64,000 nucleotides of DNA, taken from Gnetum montanum. Its lineage: Eukaryota; Streptophyta; Gnetopsida; Gnetales; Gnetaceae. The DNA is taken from contig MNCI01025042.1 in assembly GCA_015680685.1 (NCBI GenBank), forward strand, positions 764,649 to 828,648, in the 5' to 3' direction. Below are positions 11,279-21,162 of the stretch, piece after piece. How positions within the stretch are numbered: the stretch's first letter is position 1; each line of letters opens with the position of its first letter. Position numbers and translations under genes: made by a program. The notes below the pieces were generated by a model. It did no database searches. It saw only the letters and a program-made list of their open reading frames with translations, and was not told the origin of the DNA.

Positions 11279-12102
11279 CTGAGGGGAGTCTGCATTCGTT
11301 GCAAGAGGTATTTGGTCTAGACCAAGCCTGAGACGATGCTTGATCTCCTCCACCGAAATATTCATGCAAGACCTATCATTAGGCTCAGCATTTGCGGTGG
11401 TAACCTTCTCTTTTTCCAAGTTTTTCCATTTTAGAGTCCTCGGGGAAAGAGAGGTAGTGGCGGTCTCTCCTGTAGGAAGGGTCACCCCCAAATCTGGAGA
11501 CTTCGTAACCTTCACCTACTCTTTAAATTTTGCATAAGCCTCAGAAGAGCCAATGGCCTTCACAAATGCCTCGTACGAGAATGCCTCCATGGTAGCATCT
11601 TTATACAGCCTCTGATGGGTTTCGTTTTCCATCTTGTATTTATATTTGTGATCCCTCTGAGCCTTCCCCCATTCAGAGATCTTGGTGTTGATGTCCTTCA
11701 TATCTTGGCACTTCTGGGCCAGCAAATCCATCTACATCTGTTGTTCGACTATTTCGCGGGTGGATTCCACATTTTGACGGACAACAGTCCAAAATTTGGC
11801 GTGATCAGCCACAGTCCTTTGCAACTCCACGGGGTCGGGACTCCAGTTTAAGAGGAAGTTGATCCTCGACTTGAGGTTCTCCACCTCGGCAGCCAGTTTC
11901 GTCTCTCTCTGCTCGCTTCTGTGGGCCCGTTTCCACAATTCCTCGTTGGTACGTCTACATTCCCATAGGGAGTGCGCCAAGTGCAAGATGTATTTGTAAG
12001 CCTCGTCAAATGTGCGACAAGACACTTCAGTCACGTCAGACGAGAGTGTGGGCACTGCTCCAATCTCCATCGGTCGAGCCAGGTCCCACTTGAGTCAAGA
12101 GG
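11279..12102 (-). other. Antisense gene coiled-coil exon (element B)
   Basis: 824-base exon with one frame broken only by two TAG codons in place of Gln. Rich in Glu, Lys, Arg and Gln with leucine spacing (EQRETKLAAEVENLKSRI), then ISEWGKAQRDHKYKYK. D (about 46870-46057) and E (59673-59131) carry the same exon: D has LEWAQAQKDYKKK and E AQKDHKKKYKSEHEAYLKWL. The exon ends CCTCAG before GTTAGT in B and CCCAG before GTTTTC in E. A long coiled coil would suggest oligomerisation or a scaffold role; nothing more specific is visible. Confidence 0.7.
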
Positions 12103-12851
12103 CTGTAGGAAGCATAGCAATCGCAGTAACATAACATAAATCAATATGTCCAAGAGTTGTAGCATAGCAGCATAGGAGTTGTTAACACTCCTACTCACTT
12201 GCACGAGGATCCGCCTGTTGAAGGCATTTGATCATGTCATCAACAAGCCCCTGAACGAACGTAAACTTGTCAGGAATTTCAGCCCACGACTCTGTCCAGG
12301 GCGGAGAAGGTCCTGAGACATGAGTAGTAGCACCTGTTACACATTTAAACATGACAACAATAGCCGAAATGGACTACGGTAGAGTACATCTAAAGGCTAA
12401 AGTCACCTGCATTCGGCTATTGCCTCGCTTCATGCTGGTGCAAGATAATCGTGGTAGGTTCTGTAGAAGGCCTAGCCAAGTATGTGGGAACTCCTATCTC
12501 AAGCGCTATTGCTTTTCCTTTTAGGAGGGCTACGACCTCTTTATTTCAAGAAGACACCTCTTCGTTGGTAGGAAGAGGCTGTCTAATGACAAGAGCCCCT
12601 GCCCCAGAGACAAGAGCTCTAGTATTCCTAGTCGGGGCCCTTTCTTCCAAAACCGGGCCCCCCATGTCTTTATTTGTTGCCCCTGCTCTGAGGGCCAACA
12701 CTTCCTCGTCACCTTCTTCTTCGCCTTCCTCTTCTGCCGCTCACAAAAGGGTACACACATAATACATTAAAAATGATTAACTCAAAATTGATACCATGCC
12801 ACAAAGTACCACCTAGTTAAGCATGGAATAGCTAACATGCTAAACGCTCAC

Positions 12852-13894
12852 TAATGGGGGGTTGTGTTTGCCGCAACTTGAACCGCAGTCTTCGCTCCTC
12901 TTCATGAGGGCTTCCCCTAGCAGGGGGAGGTCTCTTTCTCCGCAATTCTGTAGGCACGGCCTCAGCCATAAGACAATCACCCTGGGTTGTGTCACCGAGT
13001 ATGGAAGGGGGAGTCTCCCCTATGTTGTCCTGGCCGCAAGCACTACAAACTGTTAGAGCCTTAGTCGTCATAGAAAACAAATCCCCTACCATCTCCGGGG
13101 GAGCCTGGGCTTGCATGGTCCAAAAGACCTGTCAAATCCACAGCTTAGGAATCTGGTCACAGTCCAGCTCGGACCAGACCCCATCCTCCTGGACTAGTAG
13201 GAACTTCGCAAAGCACCTTAAACAACCAATGTAGAAGGCGTTATTTATGTTATAGCGGGACTCCATTTGCTCATGGAGGCCTAAAGTCTCACCTTGCAAG
13301 CCATTACACATGAATTTGGCCCAGTTATAGCGGGCCCCTTCCTCTATGACTTCCCACATTACCCAAGCCTGCTCAAGTCCCAAGACCTTTCCTTGGGTGA
13401 GCAGTTGAGGGAATGTGCGAGCACGGAAGACCGGGTATATCCCCATGGCAGGACCATCCTTAAGATTTTCCATAGGAATCCTTTTCACTCCTTGGTGAGC
13501 CTTAGCCACTCCTCAATATGCTGCTTATGGAGGGTCAGCTCCTGCTTGCCCTTTAGCATCACATCGGTGCCATCAATAGGAACGTCAAACAAATCTGCAA
13601 ACAACTGGTCATTGATATCAATGACCACCCGCACACCCTACACGTATGTACAAAAGAGACTCGCTTGCCCAGAAAAGGAATTGACCAAGGGAAGCATCTC
13701 AGTAGCAGGAATGCCCAGATTCGATGCCATAAACAAATTCATAAGCTCGGCCATCCAGATTTTTCTGAGCAAGGGGTCTAGAGCCCCTCGTTCTAACCAG
13801 CTCTGGCTGGCCGATACCTCACCGTATTTGAAGTAGATGTTGCTCCTTTGTCCTCTGGCAGTCATCACCATCACTTCATGGGGCTTCTTTGCTC
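12852..13894 (-). other. Antisense gene exon with domain like 'putative plant transposon protein' (element B)
   Basis: 1043-base exon (1026 in D). Core VRVVIDINDQLFADLFDVP (near 13620-13560) followed by LEQAWVMWEVIEEGARYNWA and a Cys/Phe-rich helix (YIGCLRCFAKFLLVQ). D has ITLTINESTFSDLFGVP with IEQAWTMKKFLMEDAQFNWA; A has MMVVLDLIEAFFVDIFGVP. This arrangement (beta strand, LF.LF.VP turn, then a W-rich helical part) resembles a domain often annotated in plants as 'putative plant transposon protein'. The family match is from memory of its pattern, so moderate confidence. Element H encodes a related-looking stretch. Confidence 0.5.
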
Positions 13895-14310
13895 CTGCAG
13901 CAATAATTAGAAAATATTCAAAGAAAAAATGACACTCACTCGTCAACTCACCTGGCCTAGACGGTGAAGGGAACAGTGGGAGTTCAGCCGCTAAAACGAC
14001 GTCGAGCATAAATTGCTTGAAAGTTTCTCTTCACTCCTGGTCTAGCCAACCCTTCACCTTGAAAGTACTATAGAAAGAGGCAAGTGCACGTAGGTGGGAA
14101 CGGTATCCTTTCCCACAAAGAGCAATCACGCTCGCTTGCAGGCTTCTGGCCGAGGCAAATTCTTGTAGGGCTAGTTGTGCTGCAGCCAATTCATCCGGCT
14201 GATCATGAACCCCGTTGTTGTTAAGATAGAACCTGGTGACAAGTGCATGCCATTAACACTTCGCTGAGCACAGCCAATGTCACCCAACAAAATAAAGATG
14301 TGAAACTCAC

Positions 14311-14756
14311 CTACCAACACAGTAAACGGTCCCATGTGGGTTCAAAAAATACGTCACCATATGGCGTGCGAGGTACAATGTGTTGTAAGGATGATAACAC
14401 TAGTACTCTGGCATGTCCCAAATCCAGGCCAACCGCCTCAACCCTACGGAGTGTTGGGTAGACCCTCCTCTCGACCTGCCTAGAGTCGCATCGTTGGAAA
14501 GATATCTCAGGATGCCCCGATTTGCCCCTAGCAGCAAGGCCTTATGCTAGACGCCTGCGCCTCATCCGAGGAGGACCAAACCATGAGACTAAACTGGCTA
14601 AGGAGGAATTGCAAGAAGTCTCGCGCCCCATCCCTAAACCAAACCGCTCGATCCCCCAAACGTATCGGGGGAGGGGGAATGTTGGCCATAGGTCTGCCCA
14701 CATTACATAAGACTCCTTCCAGATCCAAAATGATCAATCTAGACCTTGGCCCTACC
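14311..14756 (-). other. Antisense gene HAD/FCP1-like exon (element B)
   Basis: 446-base exon. Motif I is LIILDLEGVLC (Asp codon at 14725-14723), where the second acid of the usual D-x-D is Glu; then VWFRDGARDFLQFL and FSLMVWSSSDEAQAS, which correspond to the R-P-G..EFL..L and ..V.WSS steps of FCP1/NIF HAD phosphatases. After a frameshift near 14530 come YNTLYL and NPHGTVYCVG, the position of the NTLLIDD..NP block. Element A's copy (25032-25472) aligns throughout. The plant FCP1-like family often has DLNG at motif I, so loss of phosphatase activity in the ancestor is possible. Confidence 0.65.
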
Positions 14757-15342
14757 CTGCATAGTGGAAATAGTAGATAGTGACATCAAATATGAACATA
14801 ATACGTAGCAGCGCCTAGTCGACCATATGTGTAGCATAGCATGATCCCTGTTCAGATGAAAAAGCCTAGCATAGCAAGAACATGCAAGTAACTTGGCATA
14901 AGAATAAAATGACTAATGATAGGCCCAAACGGAATGTGCGCTTATGTCATACGTAACTAAACCCCCTCCCGAAGGTTTCACGGTTCAACAGCTTAGAGGA
15001 CCCTGGTCTTGCGGTCGTGGCAACAACCGCGGTAGTAATAGCCTTGCATGTAACTACAATGAGATCCTTGTACAACAGCAATGACCGGAAGAAAGCAAGA
15101 CTACGACAGCACCAAATCCAAAATGACACAGCCACAGAAAATACCAGTGGCAGAACAAATGAGACATAAAACCAGAGTAGAAGATGGTAGAAGGTGCAAG
15201 GAGAAAGGAACGGAAGAGACATAAAAACTCACTGGGTTAATGGCATGTCCTCCCGCACTGAAACGCACACCTGCGACCCACGTTTGAAGGTCTTCTTTGC
15301 CTCCCCGACCTTTGCGAGCACCAACTGAGTCTTGGGAGCCAT

Positions 15343-16217
15343 AGCCCTGATAGTAGATTTACCGCCTTTGCCTTAGAAATTCGCCTTGATGTGAATTAGC
15401 ACATTGACTCCACAACCTGAAATCGTCAAAGTGCTTCGACAAGGATTATGTGCTTCTAGGGTAAAAACAACAAAATTACCAGGATTCAACCCCTATTTAT
15501 GGCAGTAATGGCAAAATGGGAAAAGCTTCCTTTCTCTCTCTCCGATTAAGGCAGAGCGCGGTGTGCGGCGTAGCATGCTTGCCACGACATCACGACACTA
15601 TTAGTATTTAAACCTTGAGATGCTTCAAGTCAGTCACTTGCCTCCTCGAAAATAAGAATAATATGATAACATTTGTTTTTGATTAAAGGTCCAAAAAGAC
15701 CTTAAGCTAACCAACCTGGCATCATTATATTCCTTAAGGCTCGAAGACAGCAACCTCAACTAGTAAAGGCCGTAGTCTGCAGTGACGTCAAACAAAGTAT
15801 TTACGCTTCTTACGTGAGCAATCACCTGGCGTGCCTCAACATGAGAGTAGCATATTCCCTAACAATTTTGTGCCTTCACTCCTGCATAGACCACCTGATA
15901 CGTCTCGCACTTGCAATTCCATCTCTTTTATCATTCTTTAGAGTAGCAAAGCTTTGCATGTCACAATAAGGCAACCCAAGAATGGCAACTAGTAGTTTGA
16001 CATCCATATAAAACTTCGCACTTTACATCAACAATGTCTATGTCTTCGACTATTCTAGATCCCTGTGCCTGGGCGGTACACCACGCCCCTGAGCAAGCAA
16101 ACTCTCAATCTTTACATCACCTTATTTAGCAAGTCGCATCTCTCAACTTGCTTTACAGATTTACGTTTCGCACCATCTCTGGTGACCCTTACCCAGGCTC
16201 TCATCTTGTGATGGCAG
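15343..16217 (+). other. Spacer between antisense gene start and pol; possible sense splice acceptor
   Basis: About 0.87 kb without recognisable coding sequence. It should hold the promoter of the antisense gene (minus strand) and the 3' end of any sense intron removed between protease and RT. A candidate acceptor, TGTGATGGCAG, ends at 16217, twelve bases before the pol ATG. No clear TATA box for the antisense gene was recognised. Confidence 0.4.
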
Positions 16218-16229
16218 GTTAAGAAAGAA

Positions 16230-19200
16230 ATGGAAACTCATCATGCCCTGTCCGCGCCTCTAATACTAACAAGACCACAAGGCAAGCTCGCAAGACAGTT
16301 AAACCTCGACGTGATTAACTGGGAGTCGATCGTGATTAATGCTATAGTAACCTTAGAAGCACCCCCGGATTTGCCCAAACACCTGGTCCACGTCCTAGAT
16401 TTGGAGGCTGGGGATGTGACTGAGGATCCTCTTGTCAAGATACCCGTAACCACTATAAGAGGAGAGGTAAAAACATTAAGACTTAGCTCTCTCCTAGATG
16501 CACAAATACACGAGGGCATAGTTAAATCCTTGTAAGAACACGTTGATGTCTTCGCATGGTCATATGAAGATATGCCAGGTCTAGATCCACGGTTGATTTA
16601 GNCAAGAACACGTTGATGTCTTCGCATGGTCATATGAAGATATGCCAGGTCTAGATCCACGGTTGATTTAGCATAATATCATCCTAGACCCCCATGTGAA
16701 AGCAGTCCAGCAAAAGGCTCGTAAAATTAAGCCAGAAATTGCACTAGCCATGAAGGGTGAAATCACTAAGTTATACCCACCAGGCTTCATCCGCGCAGTC
16801 AACTATTCAGAGTGGGTGTCCAACATTGTTGTGGTTTCGAAGAAAACAGGAGGGATACGAATGTGTATAGATTTCCAGGATTTGAACAAGGCGACGATCA
16901 AGGATAACTTTCCACTACCGAGCATCGATCAACTCATCGACACCACGGCTGGGCATGCTTTGCTATATTTCATGGATGGCTGCTCTGGATACAACCAAAT
17001 CCGCATCAACCCAGAACACCAGCTGTTAACAACCTTCATGACTCCATGGGGAACCTTCTGCTATACCATGATGCCCTTTGGGCTTAAGAATGCTGGGGAG
17101 ACATACCCACGAGTCATGACATACATTTTTAGTAACCACATCTTAGAAACGATTAATGATTACATGGACGATATAGCAGTTAAGTCTAGAGAGGCGGCCC
17201 ATCACCCGTGCGACCTAGAATTAGGCGAAAAGTGCTATCAAAGGCACGATTTGCATCTTAATCCTAAGAAATGTGTCTTCAGAGTAAAGACCGAATGCAT
17301 GTTAGGATTCGTAGTATTGGAGGTTGGAATACGGGTGGACCTAGACAAAGTCAAGGCTATTGTCAACCTAGCGCCTCCCACAAACCTAAAAGAGTTACGT
17401 GGTCTACAAGGCAGAGTGCAATTCATTCGAAGGTTTATAGCAAGACTGACAGATAAGTTACACCCCATGCAACACCTTCTAAGAAAAGGAGTTGACTTCA
17501 AGTGGACAATCCAATGTTAACGAGCCTTCGACAACCTGAAGAAGGAACTCTTGCACCTGCCAACAATGTACCCGCTGCAGAGAGACAGGCCATTCTTCAT
17601 ATACCTTGCCACCTCCAATGCATCCATAGCAGCACTGTTATGTCAGAAGTGGGGCGATGGCTCTAAGATACCAGTGTATTACCTGAGCCATGCATTAATA
17701 TCATACGAAGAAAATTACAACGAGGTGGAAAAGAATTGCCTGGCCTTAATGTTCGCGTTAAAAAGGTGGCGGCACTACCTATTCCACAGCATAACCAACA
17801 TCATTTGCAAAAGTAATGTACTCCGAGCTATCACCAGCAACCTACACAAAAGCAACAGGATAGCCCGATGGAAGGCCATAACTACAGAATTTGACTTACG
17901 CTATGTAAGCCAATCATCGACAAAAGGCCAAGCCATAACAACACAACTTACGGCCTCGTCAGTCGACGACTAGGTAGTCATCGATCCCGAGTTCCCAGAC
18001 GAATATGTAAGTAATGTAGCCATCATCCCATCGCATTTCGAGGCAATCTTACACTTCGACGGTGCTTCAACCACGCAAGGAAGTGGCGCTACTGCAGTGA
18101 TCACATTCCTCTCTGGGGAGATGTATCCATCCACCTACCATTTCGCATTCCCATGTACTAATAACGTGGCGGAATACTAGGGGCTACTCAGAGGCCTCTT
18201 AACTACCCGTGCACTGCATGTACAACACCTGGCGATCCGGGGAGATTCACAACTAGTGGTGAATCAAATCACTGAAGTTTATGCCTGCAAGGCTACGCAT
18301 CTGCAACCCTATTGCGACCTAGCAAAGGTTTTACTGAAATAATTCGCAACCACTGATGTGCAACATGTGCCATGCAGTGAGAACGGCATAGCAAATGCCT
18401 TAGCTACCCTCACGTTAAACATCCCATCGCATTTGTTGGCGAACCTACCAACTGCGATCATAGAATATGTAGAACCTATCACTCAAGCAGAACACGTGGC
18501 GTTTGTCGATGCTGCAGACACCCCAGAATGATATGATAACATTAAAGCATATTTACAGCATGGCGAACTCCTAGGTGGATTAACATCGGGCTAGAGAGAT
18601 GCAATCTGCAAGCGCACTTGGAAATACATGATCATAGGAAATGACGCCCTATGCCACGGTCCTACAATGAGATATTGCTGGCATGTGTGGGTGGTAAGCA
18701 GGCACAGAAGGTAGCTAATGAGGTTCATGAAGGGCTGTGTGATGGACACATAGCACCTAGGGCTATGGTGATGAAAATTAGACGCCTAGGGTATTATTGG
18801 CCTTACATGGAGCACGACTGCCTGTTCAAGGTCAAGACGTGCGACACATGTCAGAGATATGCAAATCTCATACACATAGCGCCTACGGACCTACACCCTA
18901 CAAAAATTATGTGGCCTTTCCAACGATGGGGACTAGACCTCATAGGGCCCATCATGCCTAAGTCTTCTGCAAGGCATAGCTTTATTATCAATGCCACAGA
19001 GTATTTTACTAAGTGGGTGGAAGCTATCCCCCTAAGAAGAACGACATCCCAGCAAATCTGCCACTTCATCCTCGATAACATCGTAACTAGGTTTGGGCTT
19101 CCAATGACTATTGTGACCAACAATGGACCACAGTTCAGCAATAAGGAAACTTGGGCCTTCTGTAGCAACCTGGGCATTAAAAAATCATTTTCTTCCCCTT

Positions 19201-19769
19201 ACTACTCGTAGGAAAACGGACAAGTGGAGGCTACAAATAAGTCCATCATCAACTTACTGAAGCGGATGCTTAGCAACAGCAAGAGGTGGTGGCACGAGCA
19301 AATACTTTACATCCTCTGGGCCTATCGAACGACCTACAGAACCACAACAAGTAAGACCCCTTACAGTCTCATTTACAGATCTGAAGCTGTGTTACCTCTT
19401 AAGTTATAGGTACCCTCACTCCGGATGATCCTATCCAACATTGTGAGCGAAGCCCAGAACAACGAATCGTGAGCCTTCGACCTCAACTCAGTGGAGGAGA
19501 AACACGTGCAGGCACTAAGATGGATCGAGTGCTATTAGGACAGACAATGGTAAAAGCATCATGTAGACCCGCATTGAAGGCTAGTGTAGAAGGGAGATCT
19601 CGTCCTCAAGGTCATTCGTGAGAACGTGAGTAAATTCTCAGCCAACTGGGAAGGGCCTTACGTGGTCGCTAAAGCCTTCGGGAATGAAGCTTTCAAATTG
19701 GTGGACATGGACAGCAATGAGTTTGCCAAGCCGGTGAACCACATGTACCTCAAGCCATACTACGTCTAA
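16230..19769 (+). pseudogene. Element B pol: RT, RNase H, second RNase H, integrase
   Basis: Domains in order: N-terminal leader (METHHALSAPLIL); VFAWSYEDMPGLDP; RT with FMDGCSGYNQI, MPFGLKNAGETYPRVM and an intact YMDDIAV (17161-17181); RT/RNase H link LRGLQGRVQFIRRFI; RNase H with YYLSHALISYEENYNEVEK; a second, Tat-type RNase H (FDGAST, CTNNVAEY, IRGDSQLVVNQI, about 18055-18420); integrase with His/Cys zinc site (EVHEGLCDGH ... CDTCQ), GLDLIGP and YYS-ENGQVEATN. The second integrase Asp is Asn (VTNNGPQF, 19119-19121). Stops near 16534, 17518, 17971, 18178, 18340, 18530, 18591, 19209 and later lie mostly at expected Gln/Trp codons; a frameshift lies near 18640. Ends TACGTCTAA. Confidence 0.92.
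16534..16671. repeat. 68-bp exact duplication around a single n (assembly join)
   Basis: Bases 16534-16601 and 16604-16671 are the same 68 bases, separated by n at 16602 and c at 16603. The duplicated frame encodes EHVDVFAWSYEDMPGLDP twice, while element A has it once. The base before the first copy is T (making TAA) and before the second is C (making CAA), so two slightly different reads or copies were joined. Confidence 0.9.
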
Positions 19770-19775
19770 GGCGTA

Positions 19776-20165
19776 ATGGTAGTACCGAACACCGTCCGCT
19801 ACGAGGATAAACTGGCAGCAGCGTCGGTCAGCGTCCACAATGACGATAAACTAGCAGCACCAAACACCATCTGCCACGACATAAAACTGGCACTGTTAGT
19901 CCACTATGACTATAAATTGGTAGCAACCATCCGCCATGATGTAAAACTGGCACTGTTAGTCCACTATGACTATAAAATGACAGCAACTATTTTCCACGAT
20001 GTAAAATTGGCATTGTTAGTCCACTATGACTGTAAACTGGCATCACACGTCCGCCACGATGTAAAACTAGCGCGTATGGTCCGTTGGGACCTCAAACCAA
20101 CACAGCGGTCCACTGGGACCCTAAACCAGCACCCGGTCTACCAAGACCTTAAACTGGGTTCACGT
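19776..20165 (+). repeat. 60-bp tandem repeat (30-bp half units) after pol
   Basis: Units such as GTCCACTATGACTATAAA plus CCATCCGCCATGATGTAAAA recur, each made of two related 30-base halves. The clearest full copies are at 19901-20080, with more diverged halves on both sides. The period is a multiple of three, which keeps one frame open to 20285 (words like HYDYKL and RHDVKLALLV); I read that as a by-product. Tandem repeats in the 3' untranslated part are known in Tat-lineage elements. Confidence 0.8.
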
Positions 20166-20289
20166 CGCATCCTCAACATGCATCAGCACCAAACATACGT
20201 CGAACGAAGGGGCATGATACTGGCACGCCGGTGGGACATCGCCGCCCCAGGACACAGTTCTCGACGCAAGGAAAGCACAGACTGAGACG

Positions 20290-21149
20290 TACACATCGTC
20301 ATATCTGGTGTCATGTTGACCCTTTGAAGACATTGTACGATGTCACATGGGCCCTTCGAACCTACCGTTGCTACGGCTGAACACCCTGATGGTAGCTCTT
20401 GGGCCCATTCCTGCTTCTGAGGTGCTGACAGTATTGTGGCCCAGCCACAATATTATTGTGCTTCCGTTCCTCATCAAGGTTGCAGCATGCACAGTGTTTG
20501 GCTATGTGGTAGCTGATCCCATAGCTGAACTCAGCATGCATGTCCTTGGTAGGGATTCCGGCGTGTCCACGCCCCCGGTGCTTTGGGGAATAGCTCCCTT
20601 TGTGGACAGTGCTACCAAAACTGCTGCTGGCCGCCCTGCTTTGGGCATCTCACACTAGTGATGGTGCCCAAGGGTAACAATAATGCCAGCAGCTCGCCAA
20701 GCATTGTCCTCGCAAATGCATCCCTCTACAGTAGCAAAGGCTACAACATCGCAAAGTGAGTGCCTCGATTAACATGGTTGTTTGAGAGTGCAAATTTTGG
20801 CATGCACGTAATGCAACTCACTATGTGGAAGGCTCCGATAGGTAGGTCAAGACCCTCTGTGGATGTAATACAGCTCATCCTACAGAGGGGATACCCACCT
20901 ATGGGAGGTTGAAGAATAGTGCCAGCTAGGGATGAAAATGCAAACGAGCCCCTCAGAGCGCTCCAACGAGGGACTCGGCTAAACATTATCTTTGCTCTCT
21001 GCCTTAACCTCCGTAGCACCAATGCAACACCCTCAAGCATAGCCAGGCGATGTCTTAGTACTCACCAAACGATAGCCTCAGTGTTTCACTTGCTGCGGTG
21101 TTTCGTATTCTTTGATGATGTCCATCAAACCTGTTCTTCAGACGTCGAC
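20290..21149 (+). other. Element B 3' untranslated region
   Basis: About 0.86 kb between the tandem repeats and the polypurine tract. Short open frames on both strands show no family motif. Nothing else recognised. Confidence 0.5.
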
Positions 21150-21162
21150 AAAGAGGGGCCAA
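21150..21162 (+). promoter_or_regulatory. Polypurine tract of element B
   Basis: AAAGAGGGGCCAA immediately before the TGAAACACCC start of the 3' LTR: the expected place and composition of the plus-strand primer. Confidence 0.85.

Larger units (their letters stand above)
11279..15342 (-). pseudogene. Element B antisense gene, at least 8 exons: HAD-like, transposon-protein-like and coiled-coil domains
   Basis: A spliced gene on the strand opposite to gag and pol. Proposed exons, read leftwards: 15342-15233 (MAPKTQLVLAKVGEAKK), 15100-14953, 14756-14311 (HAD-like), 14232-13952, 13894-12852 (transposon-protein-like), 12747-12407 (acidic), 12333-12199, 12102-11279 (coiled coil). Introns begin GTGAGT, GTGAGC, GTGACT or GTTAGT (GTATGA at 14952) and end in AG; the HAD/next-exon and 13952/13894 joins keep frame exactly. 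A, D and E carry the same exons, with almost equal lengths for most. Total about 3.3 kb coding, near 1,100 residues. Breaks: TAG/TGA at Gln/Trp/Arg codons and a frameshift near 14530. The last exon is not found. Exons 1 and 2 are the least certain. Confidence 0.75.

Noticed and set aside
13294-13836. 180-residue open frame on the plus strand in element B
   Set aside because: It is the shadow of the antisense exon 13894-12852, whose minus-strand frames match A and D.
14522-14780. Plus-strand frames of 60-80 residues in element B
   Set aside because: Opposite-strand shadows of the HAD-like exon.
18851-19177. 108-residue minus-strand frame
   Set aside because: Shadow of the integrase core on the plus strand; element A has the same kind of shadow at 4173-4502.
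17971-19211. Possible recoding of TAG as Gln in pol, since Gln positions are repeatedly TAG
   Set aside because: TAA and TGA stops and frameshifts occur too, and integrase and RT sites are mutated; ordinary C-to-T decay explains it.
19776-20285. A 169-residue open frame after pol
   Set aside because: Made of 60-bp tandem repeats, which stay open because the period is a multiple of three.
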